64,000 bases of DNA, taken from NCBI RefSeq assembly GCF_002844195.1, contig NZ_PEND01000001.1, positions 124,001-188,000 of the forward strand. Direction: 5' to 3'. The translations under genes and the position numbers were made by a program. Origin of the DNA: Halegenticoccus soli. GTDB taxonomy: Archaea > Halobacteriota > Halobacteria > Halobacteriales > Haloferacaceae. The notes beneath the pieces are model-generated. The model did no database searches. It saw only the letters and a list, made by a program, of their open reading frames with translations, and was not told the origin of the DNA. Positions 35,613 to 43,104 of the stretch are shown piece by piece; the stretch's first letter is position 1; the number at the start of each line of letters is the position of its first letter.

Positions 35613-36854
35613 ATGACCGGCCAGCGAACCCAAATCAGGAACCTGCGCGACCGAATTCAGGAGTCGGACGAAATCGACGATGAGGATGCTGAGCTCCTTC
35701 TCCAATTCAGCGATGAGATGGACCTTCTGAAGTCCAAGTACACCGATCACCGCCACATCAAACTGCTTCGTCACGTCACTCGCATCGCGGAGAACGTCGG
35801 TCGGCTGGCCGACGCCCTCGAGGACAGAGAGGCGTCGAAGGAGATCGTCCGCTGGATTAATCGCAAGTACGACAACGAATACACGAACCACGACTACCGG
35901 ACGGCGCTCCGGGTGTTCGCCAAACGTGTGACCGACGAAGAGGGTGTCCCCGCGAGCGTCGAATGGGTCCCTTCCGGGACGAGCAACAGTCACGATCCAG
36001 TCCCGAACCCCGCGGATATGCTTGAGTGGGAGGCCGACGTCAAGTCTATGATCGACGCCGCCCGGAATCCCCGTGACAAGGCTCTCATCGCGGTCGCGTT
36101 TGACTCTGGAGCCCGGAGCGGTGAACTCCAAGAGCTCACGGTCAACGACGTCAATGACCACGAATACGGCCTTCAGATTATGGTTGATGGGAAGAAGGGC
36201 CAGCGCTCGGTCACGCTCATTCCCTCTGTCCCGTATCTGAACCGCTGGCTCTCTGAACATCCGGCCCCAGATGACCCAGACGCCCCTCTGTGGTCGAAAC
36301 TCTCGAAGCCCGAAGAAATCTCGTACCGTATGTTCAACAACGCCTTCAAAGATGCCGGCAAGCGAGCGGGCGTCACGAAGCCCGTCACCCCGACGAACTT
36401 CAGAAAATCGAATGCCACCTGGCTGGCCCGCCAGGGGATGCCGCAGGCTTTCATCGAGGACCGTCAGGGGCGGGCTCGCGGGAGCAAAGCGACAGCTCAC
36501 TACGTAGCCCGGTTTGGGGGCGAATCGGACTCGCAGTATGCCAAGCTCCACGGCCTTGAGGTCGAAGAAGAGGACGATGGGCCGACCGGTCCAGTCGAAT
36601 GCCCCCGCTGCGGACGCGACACTCCCCGTGAGGAGCCAGTCTGTATGTGGTGCAATCAGGCTCTTGACCACCGTGCCGTCGAGGACCTCCGGAAAGACCA
36701 GGATGAGCAGCGACGCGCCCTCCTCCGGATTGCGAAGCGAAACCCGGATCTTCTCGACAAACTCGAGGACATCGAACCGGTGATCGAGGCCTTCGGGGGA
36801 GACGCCGACCTCATCCAGGCTGCGCAGCAATTCACCGAAGCGGTGGGGGAATGA
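35613..36854 (+). CDS. Tyrosine integrase of element B
   Basis: 413 residues. The N-terminal helical domain (about 20-110) and catalytic domain (about 130-320) are intact: box I DSGARSGELQELTV with Arg, box II PTNFRKSNATWLARQG with Thr in place of the canonical His, and Tyr in AHYVARFGG. A zinc ribbon follows (CPRCGRDT, then CMWCNQAL) with an acidic helical tail. TATA at 35581-35590 suits a leaderless ATG at 35613. It should recombine the tRNA-Thr 3' end. Confidence 0.93.
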   Translation: MTGQRTQIRNLRDRIQESDEIDDEDAELLLQFSDEMDLLKSKYTDHRHIKLLRHVTRIAENVGRLADALEDREASKEIVRWINRKYDNEYTNHDYRTALRVFAKRVTDEEGVPASVEWVPSGTSNSHDPVPNPADMLEWEADVKSMIDAARNPRDKALIAVAFDSGARSGELQELTVNDVNDHEYGLQIMVDGKKGQRSVTLIPSVPYLNRWLSEHPAPDDPDAPLWSKLSKPEEISYRMFNNAFKDAGKRAGVTKPVTPTNFRKSNATWLARQGMPQAFIEDRQGRARGSKATAHYVARFGGESDSQYAKLHGLEVEEEDDGPTGPVECPRCGRDTPREEPVCMWCNQALDHRAVEDLRKDQDEQRRALLRIAKRNPDLLDKLEDIEPVIEAFGGDADLIQAAQQFTEAVGE

Positions 36855-36889
36855 GACGGGTTCGCTGATCGAGAAGGAACTAATCGCGG

Positions 36890-37096
36890 TCATCTTACCT
36901 TTTCCTGCAACTCGTCCAGGCGGGCGATCTCCTCTTGGAGCTGCTCGACGTCCGGGTCTGCCCCGTACTTCACGAGGGCTGCGAGACAGAGCGCCCGGAC
37001 GAAGTCATCGTCACTATGTTTTATTATCTCGATTAGCGTCTCACGATGCTCCCTGACGTAGGTCTCTGGAGCATCAGTGAGTTCGGCCTTAGACAT
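36890..37096 (-). CDS. Small helical protein (68 aa)
   Basis: MSKAELTDAPETYVREHRET, then DDDFVRALCLAALVKYGADP and a heptad-like end (VEQLQEEIARLDELQEKV) that may form a coiled coil. It converges with the integrase gene (35 bases between stops). Function unknown, but its place next to int suggests a recombination or maintenance helper. The short frame upstream overlaps its start by eight bases. Confidence 0.6.
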   Translation of the reverse strand: MSKAELTDAPETYVREHRETLIEIIKHSDDDFVRALCLAALVKYGADPDVEQLQEEIARLDELQEKVR

Positions 37097-37226
37097 TGTC
37101 GACCCCCATTATCGAATAGAGTTCGCGGTATCCCGTACTGGGACTCGTCTCAAAGGCATCTGTGTCAATTTCATCTCTCGTTCGCCGTACTGTACTCGTG
37201 TTGTCTTCCGATCCTGTCGATTGCAT
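37089..37226 (-). CDS. Possible 45-residue protein upstream of the small helical protein
   Basis: Reads MQSTGSEDNTSTVRRTRDEI and ends YRELYSIMGVDNV, its TAA overlapping the next ATG. The polar chain has little structure. The overlap is the main support, as no clear TATA box is seen upstream. A longer start at 37292 is open too. Confidence 0.35.
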   Translation of the reverse strand: MQSTGSEDNTSTVRRTRDEIDTDAFETSPSTGYRELYSIMGVDNV

Positions 37227-37361
37227 TTCACTGGGGTGCTGGGTTCGGGTCCAGCCGTCCCCGGAGCCATCCACGAGGCCCACAAGTCTCACAAAGCCTA
37301 ACTACCCACGTGACGAACTGACACGTGGAGTTAGACCGGCCCCGGCCGGATGCTCCGCTCC

Positions 37362-37502
37362 TCACTTGTCCGTCGACGCAGCGGGGTCGTACTGAGAGAC
37401 CATCTTCTTCAGAAGACGGTCGTATGACTCTCCGCCTCGTTTCTGTGCCTTTACGAGATCCCGAACATCTCTCGAGCACGGGATTGCGGTTTCAGCGGGC
37501 AT
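37362..37502 (-). CDS. 46-residue haloarchaeal RHH-like protein
   Basis: Reads MPAETAIPCSRDVRDLVKAQ, then KRGGESYDRLLKKMVSQYDP. The strand AIPCSRDVRD followed by two helices with KRGGESYD is a pattern of many short haloarchaeal antitoxin-like regulators related to ribbon-helix-helix proteins. No toxin gene adjoins it. It is 55 bases from the inverted repeat at 37558-37605, which could be its operator. Confidence 0.7.
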   Translation of the reverse strand: MPAETAIPCSRDVRDLVKAQKRGGESYDRLLKKMVSQYDPAASTDK

Positions 37503-37557
37503 ATCTTCTGTCCGGTATTTACTATGCAATCCTATCTAATAAGCGAGGGTTCTGTTA

Positions 37558-37605
37558 CGTGTTTAACCGAAATTTGGTTTTAAGCACCTGTATCGGTTAA
37601 ACACG
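37558..37605. repeat. 13-base inverted repeat with AACCGA units
   Basis: CGTGTTTAACCGA (37558-37570) and TCGGTTAAACACG (37593-37605) are perfect inverted copies. The spacer holds AATTTGGTTTTAAGC, and another GTAACCGA follows at 37610-37617. It lies upstream of the 46-residue regulator. An operator or a plasmid origin with iterons are both possible. Bases 37618-37794 show nothing else. Confidence 0.75.
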
Positions 37606-37794
37606 AGAGGTAACCGATGCAAGCAATATAATAGAAAATGGATAAGAGTGAGGGTGGTTTGTCAGCCTCTTCTCAGTCAGTTGACTGCTGCAGTCCTACT
37701 GTTACGCGGCTACAGTCTCCTAAAGGTAGTCGTGATTAACCGTCCTGAGACCCACGCAGCAGCACCGTCAATGGACTGGACCCGACAGTCGCCG

Positions 37795-38118
37795 TCATTC
37801 ATACAGGTAATGGAGAAAAATCACCGGGATCACCATAAGCAATGCGAGCCCGAGGACATCGGGGTACCAGTCGATGTCGAAGTACTCCCAGAACATCCCT
37901 GGCTTGAGCATCCACGGGTGATACCAGGAACCGAGGACGAGCCAGGCCCAGAACAGGAACGTGAAAATGGCCATCGCTCCGAGGGAAATCTGTGCGGCAA
38001 AAATGAGGTTTATGATGGGTTCTTCGAAACGCCCCGTAGGGAACTTCAGCTTCGGGTCCTTCGGTGAGTCAGGATCCTCGGGATCATCTCCCGGGAGACG
38101 TCGATCACACTGACTCAT
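37795..38118 (-). CDS. Small membrane protein (107 aa)
   Basis: Starts MSQCDRRLPGDDPEDPDSPK, a polar Pro/Asp-rich head, then two membrane segments (INLIFAAQISLGAMAIFTFLF and VLGLALLMVIPVIFLHYLY) joined by a Trp-rich loop (WAWLVLGSWYHPWM). Unrecognised. Its start overlaps the end of the HalOD1-like gene by 14 bases, so they are co-expressed. Confidence 0.65.
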   Translation of the reverse strand: MSQCDRRLPGDDPEDPDSPKDPKLKFPTGRFEEPIINLIFAAQISLGAMAIFTFLFWAWLVLGSWYHPWMLKPGMFWEYFDIDWYPDVLGLALLMVIPVIFLHYLYE

Positions 38119-38350
38119 CTGGCGACTCCTCGATTTGTATCTCTCTGTTGCCGTGAACGACAATTCGGCATCCCGCATGCTCAAACTCTATCGTCCCGTC
38201 GACGCCTCGGCGACTGAATAAGGAGTCTAACGCGTCCGGGTCGATGGACTCGTATAGCGGCGGAAGTGCTTCCGGAGGCGAATTCCCCTCAGCCAGCATC
38301 CTGATGATCGTCTCACTCAAATTCCGATGATTTGGCACGTGGCACGTCAT
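38105..38350 (-). CDS. HalOD1-like output domain protein
   Basis: 81 residues. LSETIIRMLAEGNSPPEALP, then PLYESIDPDALDSLFSRRGV and TIEFEHAGCRIVVHGNREIQ, follow the HalOD1 pattern (LPPLyevIDpDALdaLf ... FeyaGy.V.V), a haloarchaeal output domain of signalling proteins, often alone. It probably mediates regulation by an unknown contact. It precedes the small membrane protein on the same transcript. Confidence 0.8.
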   Translation of the reverse strand: MTCHVPNHRNLSETIIRMLAEGNSPPEALPPLYESIDPDALDSLFSRRGVDGTIEFEHAGCRIVVHGNREIQIEESPDESV

Positions 38351-38487
38351 TATCCTCCTCGTGGATCTGAATCCCTAAATAGCCTTCACAAGCCTCGTAT
38401 ATGTCCTATTCAAAGGACTCTTTCGGCGCACACAATCGAATTACTGCCTCGCCAACGCGGATTTTGGTTTGTCGCCGCACACAATGT

Positions 38488-38751
38488 ATGGCTGGACCGC
38501 ATCCGAAGGTTACTATCGACGCCGTCCGGGAGATTTTCGAGCAAAACGACGACGCTTGTGAGCCTTTCAATGCCCCCGAGATCGCCGAACGGGTGAAGTA
38601 TCAGTGCCATCGGAACACGGCACGAAACTACCTGCAGGACCTGGTTGCGATGGGGGAGCTCAGAACCAAAAGAGTCGGCGGCGGCGCACGAGTTTACTGG
38701 CGGCCATGTTCACGGACCGTCCAATCTGACGCAACACAACCGTCTGATTAA
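38488..38751 (+). CDS. Winged-helix regulator (87 aa)
   Basis: MAGPHPKVTIDAVREIFEQN opens a wHTH: FNAPEIAERVKYQCHRNTAR (recognition helix), NYLQDLVAMGELRTKRVG and GGARVYWRP (wing). Similar short wHTH proteins are common on haloarchaeal elements. A TATA-like CGTATATGTC (38395-38404) lies upstream, so this Met rather than the one at 38401 was chosen. It precedes a 43-residue gene and the Panacea-like gene. Confidence 0.75.
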   Translation: MAGPHPKVTIDAVREIFEQNDDACEPFNAPEIAERVKYQCHRNTARNYLQDLVAMGELRTKRVGGGARVYWRPCSRTVQSDATQPSD

Positions 38752-38808
38752 GTAGCCGACGCAGGCTTATGTGGGCCCACAACAGCCATTACGTTGAAAG
38801 AATATTCG

Positions 38809-38940
38809 ATGAGTATGACCAAGGACCAAGCGAAACCCGATGTCTCGGGAAAATCCGACGCTCGCGAATTCGCCGAACGGTTCATCGAAAAGCACCGTAG
38901 ACTGTTTGATAAGCTCGCCCAGGATGGCGCTGGCCGCTGA
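38809..38940 (+). CDS. Micro-protein (43 aa)
   Basis: Reads MSMTKDQAKPDVSGKSDARE, then FAERFIEKHRRLFDKLAQDG. A disordered lead is followed by one amphipathic helix. TATA-like GCTTATGTG at 38765-38773 is suitably placed. No family is known. Codon use is ordinary, and the frame ends just before the Panacea-like promoter. Confidence 0.5.
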   Translation: MSMTKDQAKPDVSGKSDAREFAERFIEKHRRLFDKLAQDGAGR

Positions 38941-39039
38941 CCAATTAATGAGTGACGAGCTTCTCCGTCTCGTTTCTTAGTATCAGATGATGTAACAACG
39001 TGGTCAACTTTAAGAACGGTGGTCGAAGATAATACACCT

Positions 39040-39918
39040 ATGACTCCCGATCTCGGGGTTGACGAAATAACTACGCTCCTCCTTGATGAGCGGAAATACG
39101 ACAGCCCTCTCCGGGAGAAAGAGCTTCACAAGCTTCTGTACTTCATCAAGCAGGAGCTGGACGAGCAAGGTATCAACGCCAATATCCCGTACTACTGGTA
39201 CCGGTACGGGACGGTAACACCGCTATCCGGCTCCTTGGTGTCCATCGGAAAAGCCGACGATGGCGGTTCAGAAGTTGTCTGCCCTGTCGAGCCAGATTCG
39301 ATTGACGCCCCAGTAGACCAAGTCGAGGAGACCAGGAGCGTCGTGAAGGAGGTGCTTCTCCGGTACTATCAGATCGGCGGGCTGCAACCGCTTACCGACC
39401 GCATGTACGAGGATGCGCCGTACGAAGTCCAGCGCGAGTTTCGGCAGCTGGACAAACAACTCCGGACAGCCGCCGACAACCACCCAGACCTGCTCGATGA
39501 CGGCTACGAAAAGGATGACATCCGCCGTTCTCTCTCGCGCGTCGTCAAGAGCTTCCCCACTGACGAGTTCCCACACCTGGAGTCCGACCTCTATCTCTGG
39601 TACACGGTGATGAGCACCGAACTCGACCAGATCGACCAGTTCTACAGCGTCAATGAGATGCTTAGCCTCTGCAATGCCTTCTGGACGGTGTTTATGATCG
39701 AGGTCGCCCAGCAGGAACACAGTGACCTCTCCGTCGAAGAGGTCCGGGACGCGATCTCGGACGACGTGGACAGCTACCAGAAACAGATGCGAGCCCGTCT
39801 TGAGAACAAGGAGCGTGAGCAAACCAAGTTCGGGGCGCAGCTCGAACGGGATGATGTCGTACGTGATGCACAGGACGCTGTTGCCGAGGCACTTGTCGGA
39901 TTTGCGCCCAGCCAATAG
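39040..39918 (+). CDS. Panacea/SocA-like protein upstream of PIN-like nuclease
   Basis: 292 residues from MTPDLGVDEITTLLLDERKY. The segment REKELHKLLYFIKQELDEQG followed by IPYYWYRYGTVTP resembles the Panacea (DUF4065/SocA) antitoxin core, in which a KLlY helix and a YxxGPV-type turn stand out. The rest is helical and ends in a charged coil. The start was set at 39040 from a TATA box (CAACTTTAAG, 39005-39014). The next gene begins on the base after its stop, so the two are a unit. Confidence 0.65.
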   Translation: MTPDLGVDEITTLLLDERKYDSPLREKELHKLLYFIKQELDEQGINANIPYYWYRYGTVTPLSGSLVSIGKADDGGSEVVCPVEPDSIDAPVDQVEETRSVVKEVLLRYYQIGGLQPLTDRMYEDAPYEVQREFRQLDKQLRTAADNHPDLLDDGYEKDDIRRSLSRVVKSFPTDEFPHLESDLYLWYTVMSTELDQIDQFYSVNEMLSLCNAFWTVFMIEVAQQEHSDLSVEEVRDAISDDVDSYQKQMRARLENKEREQTKFGAQLERDDVVRDAQDAVAEALVGFAPSQ

Positions 39919-40713
39919 ATGCGGTACTATCTGGACACGAATTGCCTGACCGGCTACACCTTCTTCCAAGACTGGTGGCATAGCGACGCCAAGCGTCTGT
40001 TCGAATCGGACAACGAGCTCTACATCGGGGACACCGTTCTCTTCGAGTACTGCAATCGGCCGGTCACCGACGACTACGTCGAATACAAGTGGGACCGATC
40101 CGAGCTATCCTGGAACGAGGACAAGGGTAACTTCAAATCGAAGATGGCGGAACTCCGAGACAGCCGGTTCCTGTTCGAGGACGCGATCTTCGACCGGGAC
40201 GACCTTGATCTCAACACTGCCGTGGAGCTGTTCGTTGACGCGTACCACATCAAGCCCTCATCGGAACCGGCGATTCGCCGGTACTTTGAGGAGAAATTGG
40301 ATCAGCTGGACCTCGACGTGACCGTTGAGAACGTTCGGAAGATCCAGAAGCTGCTGGTCGAAGACTTGCAGGACTATGCATGGGAGCGGAAGGATGAACT
40401 GCGGAGGCGGGTGAACCTCGGACCGGAACGCGGGGAAATCCCGGACGCGCGAGTGTCAACCCTTGAGCGCACTCTGTCCGATGATATGGACATCGAGGTC
40501 GTGTGCGACGCCTCGTATATGTGCGACACCGGTCTCCTGGAGCGGATGGTCACCGGTGACAAGGGGAACGCCCTCCGCGACGGTGATGGGAAAGTCGTCC
40601 GGTACGAGAACGGAAGACCCGTGTCTGGGAAGGTCGGGATCTACAACAGCCGTGAGGTCATAAACAACGTCACCGGGCTCCGCGTCCTGTACCTGAAAGA
40701 CGAGTTCGCGTAG
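39919..40713 (+). CDS. PIN-like nuclease candidate
   Basis: 264 residues starting MRYYLDTNCLTGYTFFQDWW. The opening strand with D6-T-N, the helix DAKRLFESDNELYIGDTVLF followed by EYCNR, and the later DDLDLNTAVELFVDAYH and VVCDASYMCDTGLL give acidic residues spaced as in PIN-like RNases. The chain is about twice the usual PIN length, with a helical insertion (EEKLDQLDLDVTVENVRKIQ). Zero spacing to the Panacea-like gene suggests a toxin with its partner. The Argonaute operon begins 78 bases on. Confidence 0.6.
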   Translation: MRYYLDTNCLTGYTFFQDWWHSDAKRLFESDNELYIGDTVLFEYCNRPVTDDYVEYKWDRSELSWNEDKGNFKSKMAELRDSRFLFEDAIFDRDDLDLNTAVELFVDAYHIKPSSEPAIRRYFEEKLDQLDLDVTVENVRKIQKLLVEDLQDYAWERKDELRRRVNLGPERGEIPDARVSTLERTLSDDMDIEVVCDASYMCDTGLLERMVTGDKGNALRDGDGKVVRYENGRPVSGKVGIYNSREVINNVTGLRVLYLKDEFA

Positions 40714-40748
40714 GGACCAACGCCTGCAGTATCATCGGTAAGCCGAGC

Positions 40749-40788
40749 GTTCGGCAAATTATAAGCACCTCGTATCGGAACGTTCGGA
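40749..40788 (+). promoter_or_regulatory. Promoter of the Argonaute operon with flanking direct repeats
   Basis: AAATTATAAG (40757-40766) is a TATA box that would start RNA near 40787, 5 bases before ATG 40792. CGTTCGG occurs at 40749-40755 and again at 40782-40788, on either side of the box, a likely operator. Confidence 0.6.
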
Positions 40789-40791
40789 CGA

Positions 40792-41790
40792 ATGGCACAT
40801 CTGAACGTGTACGAATGCCAGCTCCCGAACGAGGACCTCCGGATCTGGCGACATCCCTCCAAAAACAAGGACATCCCCCAATCCATCGACGAACGGTACG
40901 ACTCCATCACGACCGACACCAAGGCCTCTCCCGCGGTCGCCGTTCCGACCAACGAGGAGGGCCGACGAGTGCTTGAGGAGGAGACCGGATACGAGCCAAA
41001 CACCGTCCCTTGGAAGGACTACCTCTGGATCTACTCGAACCTGGTTCAATACAGCGTCATCCGTCACCTCATCAAGAACCACGAGTTCACCCCGCTACAA
41101 GTCGACCAAGCCGAGGCCAAGATCCACCGGGTGAACCAGGTCTACCGGACGGACCCCGTGGCCGAACCGGTGGACGGTCTCGAGATCCGTCAGGGACTTA
41201 AGGTCCGCTCCCGGTTCTGGAACCTTCCGGATCAAGGGCCGTTCGTCGGCATCAACTTCGCGTACACGACCACGAACATCTTCACCGAACCACTCGACGA
41301 CGTGCTTGACGGCGTCCACAACCAGGACTACTGGCTGAAGATGAACTGCCCAGCCGACTGCCCACACGAAGACTGCACGTTCCACGGACACGCCGGCCTG
41401 ATCGGTGAGTTCGACGGCTTCACCGAAACCGGCGAGTTATGCCAGTATGCTGCGGACGGATCCGGCCAGTACGCGTCGGTTTCGCCGGCCGTCGATGGCA
41501 TCGACAGCAACCCGCCCGTCGAACGTGTCGCGATCGAAGCCAGCTACGCGAACATCCGGCAGTGGGCCACGGACAAGTATGGGAGCCGTCAATCCGGCAT
41601 CATCGAGGACATCGGCCGAAACCGCCTCGGCATCCCCGATCGGTTGAGCGAGAAAAAGGCCTCGGAGCGGGAGGCGAAGTACGAACTCGGCCAGCTGAAC
41701 GACCTGATGGACCAGATCGACCGGAACGTCGAACTGCTGACCGGGCAGACACTTACCATCGCCGACCAGCCCGTGGAGGTGCTCGCCTAA
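40792..41790 (+). CDS. Argonaute-associated protein, APAZ/N-terminal-like (Aga1-like)
   Basis: 332 residues. The middle segment GLKVRSRFWNLPDQGPFVGI, then NFAYTTTNIFTEPLDDVL (about 135-172), resembles the N/L1 to PAZ or APAZ part of Argonautes, which the 436-residue PIWI protein lacks. A cluster C186, C190, C195, H198 and H200 (NCPADCPHEDCTFHGH) could bind zinc. The C-terminus (KKASEREAKYELGQLNDLMD) is helical. It ends 3 bases before the Ago start, so it is most likely its obligate partner. The assignment rests on pattern and context. Confidence 0.7.
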   Translation: MAHLNVYECQLPNEDLRIWRHPSKNKDIPQSIDERYDSITTDTKASPAVAVPTNEEGRRVLEEETGYEPNTVPWKDYLWIYSNLVQYSVIRHLIKNHEFTPLQVDQAEAKIHRVNQVYRTDPVAEPVDGLEIRQGLKVRSRFWNLPDQGPFVGINFAYTTTNIFTEPLDDVLDGVHNQDYWLKMNCPADCPHEDCTFHGHAGLIGEFDGFTETGELCQYAADGSGQYASVSPAVDGIDSNPPVERVAIEASYANIRQWATDKYGSRQSGIIEDIGRNRLGIPDRLSEKKASEREAKYELGQLNDLMDQIDRNVELLTGQTLTIADQPVEVLA

Positions 41791-41793
41791 CCT

Positions 41794-43104
41794 ATGCCCA
41801 TCCAGTTCCACGCCGAGCAGCTTGACTCACCGACCCACCGGTTTGACTACACCAACCCCAGCATCACGAACAGTAACGTCGGCAAGGGGTTAGGCAGGAA
41901 CGGCCCATTCGACTCCTCCACGTCCCGCGATTTCACCGACGCCACGTTCACCCTGGTGTACCCGGCAAGCTGGCGGTCGGACGCCGAAGGGTTCCAAGAT
42001 GCGCTGATAAACGGCCACTCGAGCTACTACCCGAACGGCTTCCGATCGTTCTTCCGGATGGACAGCGTCTCCGTAGCGAACACCATCGAACTGGACGACA
42101 CGGACCTCGATACCTACGTGGACGCCGTCGATGATATCCAGGCAGCCGATGACGACCTGGCGATCGTGTTCGTGTCGGACGAAATGCGCAGCCGGGGCTA
42201 CCGATCTCCGTACTGGGCGGTGAAGGCGCTGCTCACGCAAGCCGGGATTCCCAGTCAGATGGTGCTCGTCGACAAACTCCGACAGCACTCATCGCATCAC
42301 GTCCCGTTGAAGTACCTGATCGTCAACGTCGTCAGCCAGATCTACGCGAAGCTCGGTGGGACGCCGTGGGTCATTCACCGTCCTCGGTCACCGGTCGACT
42401 TGGTGATCGGTGTCGGGAAGAGCGAGTACCGCGCTGGCCGGGTCGGTGGGACGACACGGACGCTTGGGTTCGCCGCTGCTTACCAGAGCAACGGCGCCTT
42501 CCTCTGGTTCGACTCGACGCAAGCGACCACGTCCTACGATTCGTTCAATGACCAGTTGACGAAGAGCATCGTCGAGGCCGCCGAGAAGTATGCGCAGCAG
42601 GAGAACGCGCCGGAGCACATCGTGGTCCACAGCTACAAACGGATCGGACCGGCGGAACGGGATGCCAAGGAACGGCTGGAGGACGAGTTCGATGGTCTCG
42701 ACGTGACCCTGGCGCACCTCAATGACAGCCACGACTTCCGAATCTACGACGACCGGCACAGGACCGGCCTGTCGCAACGCGGGCTGTGGATCCGGACCGG
42801 CGGGAACAAGGGGTTCGTTATGACGGGTGGCCGGCGCAACTTCCGCCCGGGCTCGCCTGTCCCGATCGAGCTGGAGGTCGAGGGTAGCCTGGAGATCAAG
42901 GAGATCGCGCAGGGCATTTACGACCTGTGCTCGGTGTACTGGAAGGATCAGTTCGGGTCGAATATGCCGATCACCATCAAGTACGCGGAGGATATCGCCG
43001 ATATCATTGAGAATGCCCAGAAGGTTGATGATGACGGCGTGGCAAGAATTGACATGGGCCGGATGGTGAGCCCACGCCTCAGGGATATCCCATGGTTCCT
43101 CTAA
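41794..43104 (+). CDS. Short prokaryotic Argonaute (MID-PIWI), catalytically inactive
   Basis: 436 residues. MID: SPYWAVKALLTQAGIPSQMV (Y140, K144, Q155) and YAKLGGTPW with K186 form the pocket for the guide 5' end. PIWI: VDLVIGVGKSEY (about 201-212), HIVVHSYKRIGPAERD (about 275-290), RGLWIRTGG, SPVPIELEVEG, IAQGIYDLCSVYWKD and MPITIKYAEDIADI. The tetrad is lost: G208 stands for the first Asp and Y281 for the third. It therefore should bind guide and target without cutting, as in short Agos that trigger an effector. The downstream gene overlaps it by 13 bases. Confidence 0.92.
   Translation: MPIQFHAEQLDSPTHRFDYTNPSITNSNVGKGLGRNGPFDSSTSRDFTDATFTLVYPASWRSDAEGFQDALINGHSSYYPNGFRSFFRMDSVSVANTIELDDTDLDTYVDAVDDIQAADDDLAIVFVSDEMRSRGYRSPYWAVKALLTQAGIPSQMVLVDKLRQHSSHHVPLKYLIVNVVSQIYAKLGGTPWVIHRPRSPVDLVIGVGKSEYRAGRVGGTTRTLGFAAAYQSNGAFLWFDSTQATTSYDSFNDQLTKSIVEAAEKYAQQENAPEHIVVHSYKRIGPAERDAKERLEDEFDGLDVTLAHLNDSHDFRIYDDRHRTGLSQRGLWIRTGGNKGFVMTGGRRNFRPGSPVPIELEVEGSLEIKEIAQGIYDLCSVYWKDQFGSNMPITIKYAEDIADIIENAQKVDDDGVARIDMGRMVSPRLRDIPWFL

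Noticed and set aside
35466-36893. Minus-strand frame of 475 residues antisense to the integrase
   Set aside because: Overlaps the intact integrase and carries no motif.
37648-38067. Plus-strand frame of 139 residues
   Set aside because: Antisense to the small membrane protein gene, whose head and two segments form a coherent protein with a translational overlap upstream.
41794-43104. Reading the Argonaute as a DNA-cutting long type
   Set aside because: It lacks the N and PAZ parts in the same chain, and the tetrad positions are Gly and Tyr.
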